Assembly: GCA_018819175.1 (NCBI GenBank)
Contig: JAHJQQ010000007.1
Span: forward strand, 59,063-123,062
Origin: Gammaproteobacteria bacterium
GTDB taxonomy: Bacteria > Pseudomonadota > Gammaproteobacteria > Thiohalobacterales > Thiohalobacteraceae
Direction: 5' to 3'
DNA: 64,000 nucleotides
Positions 1 through 7,219 of the stretch are shown here, in pieces; the stretch's first letter is position 1, and each line of letters begins with the position of its first letter. Below the pieces are notes generated by a model. That model saw nothing but the letters and a program-made list of their open reading frames with translations, was not told the origin of the DNA and did no database searches. Made by a program: the position numbers and the translations under genes.

Positions 1-640
1 AGGTCGACATGCGCGTACCCTGCTCGGGATCAAAGCGTTCAATGGCGCGCAACAGACCGAGATTACCCTCTTGCACCAGATCCATAAACGGCAACGGTCC
101 GTAACGATATTTCCGTGCCAACATGGCGACCATTCTCTGATTGGCCTGGACCAGATGGTTGGTCAATCCACCGATTGCCTTTACCGCCCGCTTTGCGTTG
201 TGGATGAAATTCGCGCTCTTCGACAGTCCATGCGACTCAACAACCGCAATCAAATCAACCATGAATTCTGTACGTAACCGCAAGGGTTGCAACACCGCGT
301 AACATGCCTGCGCATCATGCTGTGCCGATGCCGAAACAAGGTCATTCAATTTCCGCATACACTCATCCAGCAGCAACCCGGTACGTTCCGACGTCAGTTC
401 GGATTCAGCGGCAGGCATAAGACCACGCGCAACGATCCGCCCTGCCCGGCCTGTTGGTGCCGTGCATACATAACACTCCAGCAGAATGGCTGTAACAGCG
501 GCATCATCGGCAATGGCGCGATTGTAACGCTGTTGTTCAAGGTCAATCGCACGCGCCCAGGAGAATTGCTGTTCCTGGTCTGGTACGGGCCGCGCATTTA
601 TCGTGACGAGGTAAAGCTCTGTTGGATCATTGGATGTCAT
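1..640 (-). CDS. Sigma-70 family RNA polymerase sigma factor, divergent (3' part lies outside the window)
   Basis: The reverse strand is open from the window edge back to an ATG at 640 (a second ATG lies at 664). From about residue 159 it reads as sigma region 2: an ANQRMVAMLARKY helix, then DLVQEGNLGLLRAIERFDPE and QGTRMST, the core-binding and -10-recognition signature of RpoS/RpoD/RpoH-type factors. The first 158 residues match no region 1 that I recognise; they contain a Q/R/A-rich helical stretch. The gene sits directly behind the HDOD gene: its alternative ATG at 664 overlaps the HDOD stop by 8 bases, and the ATG at 640 lies 17 bases after it, so translational coupling is likely. The LVVxxA core of the usual factors reads MVAMLA here, so this is a diverged alternative factor, not RpoD. 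Its regulon is unknown. Confidence 0.75.
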   Translation of the reverse strand, partial: MTSNDPTELYLVTINARPVPDQEQQFSWARAIDLEQQRYNRAIADDAAVTAILLECYVCTAPTGRAGRIVARGLMPAAESELTSERTGLLLDECMRKLNDLVSASAQHDAQACYAVLQPLRLRTEFMVDLIAVVESHGLSKSANFIHNAKRAVKAIGGLTNHLVQANQRMVAMLARKYRYGPLPFMDLVQEGNLGLLRAIERFDPEQGTRMST

Positions 641-656
641 AGGCAATCCCGCCTTT

Positions 657-1544
657 TTAGTCATTATCGGAGGCAACTCCTGTTGCCTGTGTAGCGGCTA
701 TACAGTTCAAAGAACGTAACCTGCATGCCGATTTATACAATTCGATGATTTTGCATCGGCCGAGCTGACGAATCTGCAATAACGACTCCAACTCAACCGC
801 CTGTGGCCCCAAAATGCCAAATACCCATGCGCACAGATCCGGAATAGCGCCAAACATATGCTGTGCCAGCGCTTGGGTGGACGCAATCGTCGTTTGCCAA
901 TCCGAACATAACCAGACATCGGCCATATTTTCTGCAAGCACTATGCAAGCAGTTGCTTCATCGATATCAGACAAGCATGCATGCCCACCCTGACCCGCGG
1001 CCACCAGACCGCAGATCACACTGGATACATTTCGCGCTTCCAGCCAGCCTGCTGATGTCTCGACACTGTGAGATATTGCCGCATCGGCGTTTCGGTCAAT
1101 CAGCACAGCGATGTTGCGTAACACGGCGGCCGTTTTAATACAGGCCCAATCGGTACGACGCAGGTGTCGCGCGATGGCACCCGCATAAGCCGATCTGAGC
1201 ACTGCATGCTGCCAGTACCTGATGTAATCGATGTCACTTATCGGGCGCCGTCGTACCAGCAAACGGAAACCAAGGCAGACACACAACGCCCTCGGCACAC
1301 CCAATCGTTCGATCGCCGCACGTACGGATGTGCAGCGTTCCGCCACAGCACGGTTCTTGCCCGAGGCTTGCAACAAGGCAACCACGGTGGCTGGATCTCC
1401 CCCCACTGCCTGCTCCATATCAGCGACGCTGACCGATGATCTACGAGCCAACTCCACCAGACGTAACGCTGTGATCGGGGCGCTGGGTAATCGTTCCAGG
1501 TCAGCTGGCATGCAAACCCTTACGCATTCGTCCTTGAATAACAT
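657..1544 (-). CDS. HDOD domain protein
   Basis: A protein of 295 residues. An HDOD domain starts near residue 13 with LERLPSAPITALRLVELA, followed by a helix ending GGDPATVVALLQASG and by AAIERLGVPRAL, which matches the usual order of this HD-related output domain. HDOD proteins are non-catalytic or weakly characterised signalling modules often linked to c-di-GMP or stress circuits. The frame is open further upstream to 1733, but the ATG at 1544 follows a GAGAGGGACAGG ribosome-binding site and the extra N-terminus is proline/tryptophan-rich and unlike the family. The stop overlaps or abuts the sigma-factor start, so the two are probably one transcriptional unit. A role as partner or regulator of that sigma factor is inference. 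Confidence 0.8.
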   Translation of the reverse strand: MLFKDECVRVCMPADLERLPSAPITALRLVELARRSSVSVADMEQAVGGDPATVVALLQASGKNRAVAERCTSVRAAIERLGVPRALCVCLGFRLLVRRRPISDIDYIRYWQHAVLRSAYAGAIARHLRRTDWACIKTAAVLRNIAVLIDRNADAAISHSVETSAGWLEARNVSSVICGLVAAGQGGHACLSDIDEATACIVLAENMADVWLCSDWQTTIASTQALAQHMFGAIPDLCAWVFGILGPQAVELESLLQIRQLGRCKIIELYKSACRLRSLNCIAATQATGVASDND

Positions 1545-1789
1545 CCTGTCCCTCTCCCAACTTTTCTCCGGCGTCTGCCATGGTCCGGTCCAAAGGGGCT
1601 GTGCTAAGGTGACCCATAATGGATCACCCGCCCATGCAGATTGGGGATTAACCCCATCTGTGAACGGGCAACCCGCGACAGCGGATCTGGCACGGACTCC
1701 CCAAACGACAGCAACGCCACGCGACTCAACCACGTCCCGTGGTGGCTATGCTATGCTCGATAACTTGTTGTTTTAGCGCAGGATTATCA

Positions 1790-1836
1790 ACACATAACAT
1801 GTATGTAACTACATATTATGTGTATGTCTAACATAC
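1790..1836 (+). promoter_or_regulatory. Cluster of palindromic operator-like sites before the CI-like repressor gene
   Basis: In an AT-rich stretch just upstream of the repressor start there are two adjacent perfect palindromes with the same half-site: TATGTA-AC-TACATA at 1802-1815 and GTATGT-CTA-ACATAC at 1822-1836. A third pair of arms, ACACATAA (1790-1797) and TTATGTGT (1816-1823), overlaps the first. The common TATGT...ACATA half-site and the closeness to the gene suggest autoregulation by the CI-like protein (inference). Confidence 0.55.
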
Positions 1837-1843
1837 AATAAAG

Positions 1844-2314
1844 ATGGCGTCAAGAATGGCGGAGGGAAAACGCGGCGATCAGCTGCGTCAGATACTGGAC
1901 CGGCTGAAGACCCTGGAGGGCGTCCGTAATGATGTCGATCTGGCCGGTCCGCTCGCCACCAATAAGCGCAATGTCTCGGCCTGGAAGGAACGCGGCAGCC
2001 TGCCCTGGGAGTGTTTATTCGACTACAGCCAGCGCAGGCAGATCTCTCTGGAATGGCTGATCAACGGCCGCGGCGCACGCGAAGCGACCCAACTGGTCTC
2101 CGAACCCGGGGCAGTCTACCGATTGGATACCGATCAGGATGTGTTGTATCGCATTGCTGCAGATGTCTACCGCGCCCTGCAGCAATCACAAACCGATATC
2201 AGTCCGGAGAAATTCTCACAGGTGTTGCGCCTGCTGCACCGCGACATGTTGCACAGCCGCAGCGAGCAGGTCGCCTACGAAAAGATTCTGGAAATGGTGA
2301 AATTGGTGAGCTGA
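1844..2314 (+). CDS. CI-repressor-type helix-turn-helix transcriptional regulator
   Basis: A protein of 156 residues. Residues 10-75 fit the N-terminal DNA-binding domain of phage CI repressors: a helix LRQILDRLKTLEG, a DVDLAGPLATNKRNVSAWKE helix-turn-helix, then ISLEWLINGRG, the usual end of this domain. There is no peptidase or oligomerisation domain of the LexA type; the C-terminal half (about 80-156) is helical (VLYRIAADVYRALQQ) and probably mediates dimerisation. No integrase or other phage gene lies nearby, so this looks like a domesticated regulator and not part of a prophage. The start is uncertain between 1844 and 1856; neither has a good ribosome-binding site. Several TATGT/ACATA palindromes lie immediately upstream. 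Confidence 0.8.
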   Translation: MASRMAEGKRGDQLRQILDRLKTLEGVRNDVDLAGPLATNKRNVSAWKERGSLPWECLFDYSQRRQISLEWLINGRGAREATQLVSEPGAVYRLDTDQDVLYRIAADVYRALQQSQTDISPEKFSQVLRLLHRDMLHSRSEQVAYEKILEMVKLVS

Positions 2315-2344
2315 AAGCCCACCGGGTTAGTGGGGCCACCGGAC

Positions 2345-2836
2345 TTAATGCCGGGTCATCTTGTCCATATAAGCCACCAGCAAGGCCGAGACCACGAAAG
2401 TCATATGGATGATGACATACCACATGAGTTTGTTGTCCGCGATCTGTTCGGCATTCACGAAGATGCGCAACAAGTGGATAGACGAAATCGCAACGATGGA
2501 CGCGGCGACCTTCAACTTCAGAGACCCCGCATCGAGCTTACCCAACCAGCCGAGTTTCTCGACACCCTGTTTAATATTCATTTCTGAAACGAAGTTCTCG
2601 TAACCGGAGAACATCACCATCACCAGCAGACTGCCGACCAATGACAGGTCAACCAGCGCCAGAATGGTCAGCACCAGATCGGACTCACTCATCTCCAGCA
2701 CCAGGGGCAGCATATGCGCCAGCTCCTGAAAGAATTTGATGCTCAATGCCAGCAGCGCCAGACTCAGGCCAAGAAATACCGGCGCCAACAACCAGCGACT
2801 GGCGTACAACGTACCTTCTACAAATCGTTCCAACAT
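2345..2836 (-). CDS. yqhA: YqhA / UPF0114 family inner membrane protein
   Basis: A protein of 163 residues with three to four hydrophobic helices: an N-terminal ASRWLLAPVFLGLSLALLAL, then LVLTILALVDLSLVGSLLVMVMFSGYENFV, and two more after residue 105 (AASIVAISSIHLLRIF and a C-terminal helix). The motif D-LSLVG-LLVMVMFSGYENFVS and the ending AYMDKM are characteristic of the UPF0114 family (E. coli YqhA). Its function is unknown. It converges with the CI-like regulator, with only 30 bases between the stops, and no terminator is obvious there. Confidence 0.9.
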   Translation of the reverse strand: MLERFVEGTLYASRWLLAPVFLGLSLALLALSIKFFQELAHMLPLVLEMSESDLVLTILALVDLSLVGSLLVMVMFSGYENFVSEMNIKQGVEKLGWLGKLDAGSLKLKVAASIVAISSIHLLRIFVNAEQIADNKLMWYVIIHMTFVVSALLVAYMDKMTRH

Positions 2837-2890
2837 AATGATGTTAAACCTACAGTAATTAATCAGACGGTCTTTGCTTCACCCGCACTT

Positions 2891-3829
2891 TTACCATTCC
2901 AAAGCCTGACCGAAATTCTCGCGATAGAGATCGGCAAACTGGGCGCGCGTGAAGCGGTGATTCTGGGTGCCGTGATGCGCAATCTTGATCGCGCCCATCA
3001 GCGCGGCCATGCGACCGGTGACTTCCCAATCCAGACCGTTCATCAGGCCATACAGCAGGCCACCGCGATAGGCATCGCCACAACCGGTCGGATCAATGAC
3101 TTCGCGTGCCGTCGCCGCCGGGATATCGATCCGCTTGTTGGACAGATAAATCTCCGAACCTTTAGCGCCACGGGTAATGATCAACGCCTCGACCTGTTCC
3201 GCGATCTCATGTGGCGATAGGCCAGTGCGATCGCAGATCAGCTGCGACTCATAATCATTTACGCAGACATAGGTGGCCTTGGCGATGAAATCACGAAGCT
3301 CCTCACCACCAAACAAGGGTAAGCCCTGGCCGGGATCGAAGATGAACGGAATACCGGCCGCCGCAAATTCATTCGCATGTTCAATCATGCCGGTACGCCC
3401 ATCCGGCGAAATGATGCCGAGTGTGACGCCCTTAGCGTTGGCAATCTTGTTACTGTGCGATTGGTCCATCGCCCCCGGATGAAAGGCGATGATCTGATTG
3501 TCGTCCAAATCGGTCGTAATAAAGGCCTGCGCAGTGTAAGTCCCATCAACCACAGTGACATGCCTACGGGAGATGCCCTGCTTATCCAGCCACTCGGCAT
3601 AGGGCGCAAAATCGGTACCGACCGTCCCCATCGGCAGCGGATCACCACCAAGCAGTTTCAGGTTGTAAGCAATATTAGCCGCGCAACCACCGAACTCACG
3701 GCGCATGTCGGGTACGTGGAAGGCCACGTTCAGGATATGCACCTTGTCCGGCAGGATATGATTCTTGAACCGGTCATGGAACACCATAATGGTGTCGTAG
3801 GCGAAGGAACCGCAGATCAGTGCTGGCAT
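2891..3829 (-). CDS. PfkB family sugar/nucleoside kinase (adenosine-kinase-like)
   Basis: A protein of 312 residues in the ribokinase/PfkB fold. The N-terminal part has the substrate-side GGCAANIAYNLKLLGG motif, and near residue 250 the catalytic signature VIDPTGCGDAYRGGLLYGL carries the general-base Asp in the GCGD anion hole. Members of this branch in gammaproteobacteria are annotated as carbohydrate kinases and resemble bacterial adenosine kinases, so the substrate is not certain. The open frame extends upstream, but the ATG at 3829 follows a strong GGAGGGACTT ribosome-binding site and the protein then begins PALICGSFAYD, as in relatives. It is transcribed like its neighbour yqhA. Confidence 0.85.
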   Translation of the reverse strand: MPALICGSFAYDTIMVFHDRFKNHILPDKVHILNVAFHVPDMRREFGGCAANIAYNLKLLGGDPLPMGTVGTDFAPYAEWLDKQGISRRHVTVVDGTYTAQAFITTDLDDNQIIAFHPGAMDQSHSNKIANAKGVTLGIISPDGRTGMIEHANEFAAAGIPFIFDPGQGLPLFGGEELRDFIAKATYVCVNDYESQLICDRTGLSPHEIAEQVEALIITRGAKGSEIYLSNKRIDIPAATAREVIDPTGCGDAYRGGLLYGLMNGLDWEVTGRMAALMGAIKIAHHGTQNHRFTRAQFADLYRENFGQALEW

Positions 3830-3901
3830 TTCAAGTCCCTCCGGGACAGTAATAAGATCCAAGTTGCAAGATTCAAGAGCCAAGTGAGACCACAGAGATT
3901 T

Positions 3902-4034
3902 AGGAAGCCCTGATTAATTAGTATTTATCGTCGTTGCGAGTGCTGCAAAGGGATCTACTGAACAGTGAACGTGATGCCTTAGAGAATGCTTCAGCACTGT
4001 TCTCCTAACAACGACGGATTAATCAGAATCTCCT
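3902..4034. mobile_element. Miniature inverted-repeat element, 133 bp
   Basis: The left end reads AGGAAGCCCTGATTAATTAG and the right end TTAATCAGAATCTCCT, related to the GGAACCTCTGATTAATC termini found six more times in this window. The bases TT at 3900-3901 and 4035-4036 look like a 2-bp target duplication. The interior carries CGTCGTTGCGAG and its partner ACAACGACGG but no coding potential. It lies between the PfkB kinase and dgkA. Confidence 0.65.
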
Positions 4035-4073
4035 TTGCTTTGTATCTTGCCTCTTGCAACTTGTATCTTTAAT

Positions 4074-4436
4074 TTACAAAAGCACCAACGCCCAAACCAC
4101 TGCGGCATTGATGAGCGCAATCAGCACGGCCGCCGAGGCGACATCCTTGGCACGCCCGGCCAATTCATGATGCTCGTCGCCAATGCGGTCGACGACGGCT
4201 TCGATACTGGAATTGAGTAATTCGGTAATCAGGACCAGCAGCCACACCGCAATCAGCAGCGCGCGCTCTACCGCAGTTGCTCCCAACCAAACGGCCAGCG
4301 GGATAACCAGCAGTGATGCCACCAGTTCCTGACGGAAGGCCGCCTCGAACCGGCAAGCCGCAACCAACCCTTGCCAGGAAAACCCCGCGGCATTGAGCAA
4401 GCGCCGCCATCCGGTATTGCCGGCCGGTTTGCCCAT
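4074..4436 (-). CDS. dgkA: Diacylglycerol kinase, small integral-membrane type
   Basis: A protein of 120 residues, the size of E. coli DgkA. It has an N-terminal amphipathic segment and three membrane helices. The catalytic signature ELLNSSIEAVVDRIG covers residues 72-86, with Glu72, Asn75 and Glu79 in the places of the catalytic residues of E. coli DgkA. The enzyme phosphorylates diacylglycerol in the inner membrane with ATP and recycles it into phospholipid synthesis. The start codon overlaps the stop of gcvPB (TGATG), so it is read from the same transcript and probably translationally coupled. Confidence 0.93.
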   Translation of the reverse strand: MGKPAGNTGWRRLLNAAGFSWQGLVAACRFEAAFRQELVASLLVIPLAVWLGATAVERALLIAVWLLVLITELLNSSIEAVVDRIGDEHHELAGRAKDVASAAVLIALINAAVVWALVLL

Positions 4437-5890
4437 CAGGCTGCCGGTGCCTTCCAGGCCAGATCCAATTCACGCGCTGCACGCACATCATCGAGTCTGC
4501 GCACCGGCTGGGTATGCGGCGCTTCTTTAAGCACCTCGGGCGTGGTACGTGCCTCTTCGAGAATCTTGGTCATCGCCTCAATAAAACCATCCAGATCTTC
4601 CTTGGCCTCGGTCTCGGTCGGCTCGATCAACAGACACTCGGGCACCAGCAGCGGGAAATAGGTCGTCGGTGCGTGATAACCGAAATCCAGCAACCGCTTG
4701 GCGAAATCCATGGCCGATGTGCCACATTCCTTCTCGACCTTTTTGAGCGTCACAATGAACTCATGCGTGGCGCGGCGATTCGGGAAGGCCAGATCGAAGC
4801 CGGCGTCGCGTAATTTGGCCATCAGATAGTTGGCATTCAGGGTGGCGTATTCGGCCACCCGATGCATACCTTCACGACCGAGCAGACGCGCATAGATATA
4901 GGCGCGCAACAACACGCCGGCATTGCCCATAAAGGCCGACAGGCGACCGATGGACTGCGGCTTTTCCTTCTCGGTAATCCAGTGATATTCGTCGCCATCG
5001 TAGCCAACCATCGGCACTGGCAGGAAGGGTTCCAGGCGCTTGCTCACACCCACCGGACCGGCGCCCGGACCGCCGCCGCCGTGCGGTGTCGAGAAGGTCT
5101 TGTGCAGATTCATGTGAATCACATCGAAGCCCATATCACCGGGACGCACCTTGCCCAGGATCGCATTCAGATTGGCACCGTCGTAATACAGTAATCCGCC
5201 GGCCTCATGCACGATCCCGGCGATTTCCTTGATGCGACGCTCGAATACGCCCAGCGTGGACGGATTGGTAAGCATGATACCCGCTGTCTGCGGACCGACC
5301 GCCGCCTTCAGGGCTTCGAGGTCAACATCGCCCTGCTTGTCGGTGGGAATCTCGCGCACCTCATAACCACACATGGTCGCGGTCGCCGGGTTGGTACCGT
5401 GCGCTGCATCCGGCACCAAGATCTCGGTACGCGCCGTATCGTTGCGCGCATCGTGATAGGCGCGGATCATCGCCACGCCGGCGAACTCGCCCTGCGCGCC
5501 CGCCGCCGGCGTCAACGACACGGACTGCATGCCGGTCACTTCCTTGAGCATTTCCTGCAACTCATACATGCAGGCCATGAAACCCTGTCCCGCCGACACC
5601 GGCCCGAGCGGATGCCGCGCCAGCAGACCCGGCAGCATCGCATAGGTGTTACAGGCGCGCGGGTTGTATTTCATGGTGCAGGAACCGAGCGGATAGAAGT
5701 GCGTATCAATGGAGAAATTCTTCTTCGACAGGCGCGTGTAGTGACGCACGGCCTGGAGTTCCGAGACCTCCGGCAGACCTGGCGCGTCGCTGCGCAACTG
5801 GTCAGCAGGGAGATCGGAACAATCCGCTGCCTCAAACGGGGATTGGGCAGTGGCGGCGCGGCCGGTGCGGGAGTGTTCGAATATCAGCAT
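4436..5890 (-). CDS. gcvPB: Glycine dehydrogenase (decarboxylating) subunit 2
   Basis: The C-terminal-half subunit of the P-protein of the glycine cleavage system. About 484 residues. The pyridoxal-phosphate lysine is in HMNLHKTFSTPHGGGGPG (Lys264 counted from the start used here), and the N-terminal part has FYPLGSCTMKYNPR. Together with gcvPA it forms the P-protein that decarboxylates glycine and passes the aminomethyl group to lipoyl-GcvH. Two in-frame ATGs (5890, 5896) lack a clear ribosome-binding site; 5890 gives the familiar MLIFE start. The gene is separated from gcvPA by tpx and about 670 bp of repeats, and it overlaps dgkA downstream. Confidence 0.95.
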   Translation of the reverse strand: MLIFEHSRTGRAATAQSPFEAADCSDLPADQLRSDAPGLPEVSELQAVRHYTRLSKKNFSIDTHFYPLGSCTMKYNPRACNTYAMLPGLLARHPLGPVSAGQGFMACMYELQEMLKEVTGMQSVSLTPAAGAQGEFAGVAMIRAYHDARNDTARTEILVPDAAHGTNPATATMCGYEVREIPTDKQGDVDLEALKAAVGPQTAGIMLTNPSTLGVFERRIKEIAGIVHEAGGLLYYDGANLNAILGKVRPGDMGFDVIHMNLHKTFSTPHGGGGPGAGPVGVSKRLEPFLPVPMVGYDGDEYHWITEKEKPQSIGRLSAFMGNAGVLLRAYIYARLLGREGMHRVAEYATLNANYLMAKLRDAGFDLAFPNRRATHEFIVTLKKVEKECGTSAMDFAKRLLDFGYHAPTTYFPLLVPECLLIEPTETEAKEDLDGFIEAMTKILEEARTTPEVLKEAPHTQPVRRLDDVRAARELDLAWKAPAA

Positions 5891-5959
5891 GGTCATTTAT
5901 TCACTTGTTTAAATAGATTTGAAATAACTAAACCCAGTAGAAACGACTTACCTTCTATT

Positions 5960-6180
5960 TCGCCCTTGCTGGGCGAGGTACTTTTCTTTGCTTCGCCAAA
6001 GAAAGAGTACCCAAAAGAAAGGCGACCCGAAGGTTTGCCCGCTACGCGGGTTCCCTGTGCTTCTCGGTACAATCGGCGCTCGCAAAACTCGCCGCCCGAT
6101 AGAACTGGGCGGCTCAAACAGTTGCTCGCTTCTCCCGATTGCACCTGCGATGCTCGGCTGCACCTACGGGAGTTAACGTC
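5960..6180 (+). repeat. Dispersed repeat, copy 1 (inverted relative to copy 2)
   Basis: This stretch contains CTTTTCTTTGCTTCGCCAAAG, then AAGAAAGGCGACCCGAAGG, a GC-rich hairpin around GCCCGCTACGCGGG, and CGGTACAATCGGCGCTCGC. A diverged copy on the opposite strand at 6300-6540 has the same order of blocks. No credible gene is present; the open frames across it are the usual by-products of this repeat. Confidence 0.6.
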
Positions 6181-6185
6181 AAAAC

Positions 6186-6296
6186 CTTCCTACCCTTCGT
6201 AGTTCGTAGGGCGCATTAGGTCGAAGACCGTAATGCGCCGAATGGGTTAACCTAAAAACATCCGGCGCAATACGCTGCGCTATTGCGCCCTACAAA
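6186..6296. repeat. GTAGGGCGCATTA / TGCGCCCTAC inverted repeat
   Basis: GTAGGGCGCATTAGGTCGAA at the left pairs with GCGCTATTGCGCCCTAC at the right, with TAATGCGCCG and CCGGCGCAATA inside. The same family recurs at 26203-26297, and a half copy lies at 14000-14025. It is an intergenic palindromic repeat without coding potential. Confidence 0.6.
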
Positions 6297-6299
6297 AAC

Positions 6300-6545
6300 T
6301 GAATCGTGCACCCGGGCCCGTTGGCGCCGCCGAGCATCGCAGGAGGATTCGGATCAAGCGCGCCTCCTGTCTGAGCGATTGCGTCTTTTGCAATCGCGAG
6401 TTAGGCGCGCGCCGAATTCTCCGAGAAGCGCAGGGTACCCCGAAGGGGCAAGCCGTCGGGTGCCCTTTCTTTTGGTTACTTTTTCTTTGGGCAAGCAAAG
6501 AAAAGTAACCCGCGCAGCAAGCGCGGAACAAAAGGCCAAGGACAA
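6300..6545 (-). repeat. Dispersed repeat, copy 2
   Basis: Read on the reverse strand this segment has TTGCTGCGCGGGTTACTTTT, CTTTGCTTGCCCAAAGAAAA, GCACCCGACGGCTTGCCCC and a GAATTCGGCGCGCGCC block, in the same order as copy 1 at 5960-6180. The pair flanks a GTAGGGCGCATTA palindrome, so the whole gcvPB-tpx gap is a nested inverted-repeat structure. Confidence 0.6.
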
Positions 6546-6571
6546 GCCCCCGCGCGCCACGCCAACAAACC

Positions 6572-7072
6572 CTATTTCAGCGCCGCCAACGCCTTATCAT
6601 AATCCGGCTCCTGCGCAATCTCAGGCACCAGCTCCGAATAGATGACTTTGTCATTGGCATCCAACACGACCACGGCGCGCGCGGTGATGCCGGCCAACGG
6701 ACCATCGGTGATCAGCACGCCGTAGTCCTTGGCGAAGTTTTTGCTGCGCATCATCGATAAGGGAATGACGATATCGACACCCTCGCCTTTGCAGAAACGA
6801 CCCATGGCAAACGGCAGGTCTGCGGAGATCACCAGCATGACGACATCGTTGCGGCCTTTGGCCAGATCGTTGAATTTTTTGGTCGAGGTCGCGCAGACAC
6901 CGGTATCCAGGCTGGGCACGATGTTGAGCAGCTTCTTCTTGCCTTTGTAATCACCCAGGCTGCGGTCCGCCAGATCTCCATCAACCAGTTTGAAATCGGG
7001 GGCCTGACTACCGACCTTGGGCAGATCACCGTTGGTATTTATCGGATTGCTGTGCAGTGTAATCTTGGCCAT
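6572..7072 (-). CDS. tpx: Thiol peroxidase (atypical 2-Cys peroxiredoxin)
   Basis: A protein of 166 residues, the usual Tpx length. The peroxidatic cysteine is Cys60 in PSLDTGVCATS and the resolving cysteine is Cys94 in GRFCKGEG; both positions are as in E. coli Tpx. The enzyme reduces lipid hydroperoxides and H2O2 with thioredoxin. A strong AGGAGGAGCAGAGC ribosome-binding site precedes the ATG. It is embedded between gcvPA and gcvPB on the same strand, an unusual place, and could be co-transcribed with the glycine cleavage genes. Confidence 0.95.
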   Translation of the reverse strand: MAKITLHSNPINTNGDLPKVGSQAPDFKLVDGDLADRSLGDYKGKKKLLNIVPSLDTGVCATSTKKFNDLAKGRNDVVMLVISADLPFAMGRFCKGEGVDIVIPLSMMRSKNFAKDYGVLITDGPLAGITARAVVVLDANDKVIYSELVPEIAQEPDYDKALAALK

Positions 7073-7097
7073 GCTCTGCTCCTCCTAGTATTGGACA

Positions 7098-7186
7098 TTC
7101 CCTCTCCCCTTGGGGGAGAGGGTTAGGGTGAGGGGCGTAAAACCCTTCACCCTCTCCCTGGCCCTCCCCCGTCGAGGGGGAGGGAA
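7098..7186. repeat. CCTCTCCC hairpin repeat
   Basis: CCCTCTCCCCTTGGGGGAGA, GGGTTAGGGTGAGGGG and, after a short spacer, CCCTTCACCCTCTCCCTGGC with GTCGAGGGGGAGGG form a long imperfect palindrome between tpx and gcvPA. This kind of repeat is common between genes in proteobacteria. It has no T-tract and I do not call it a terminator. Confidence 0.6.
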
Positions 7187-7219
7187 CGTATTATTTAACT
7201 TTCTGCTCCACCCATCCGT

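Noticed and set aside
1844..2314. Prophage remnant around the CI-like repressor
   Set aside because: No integrase, cro, replication or structural gene and no attachment repeats are seen; neighbours are chromosomal genes.
5207..6202. 331-residue open frame antisense to gcvPB and running into repeats
   Set aside because: Overlaps a certain gene; composition is His/Arg-rich as expected for an antisense frame; the end lies in repeat DNA.
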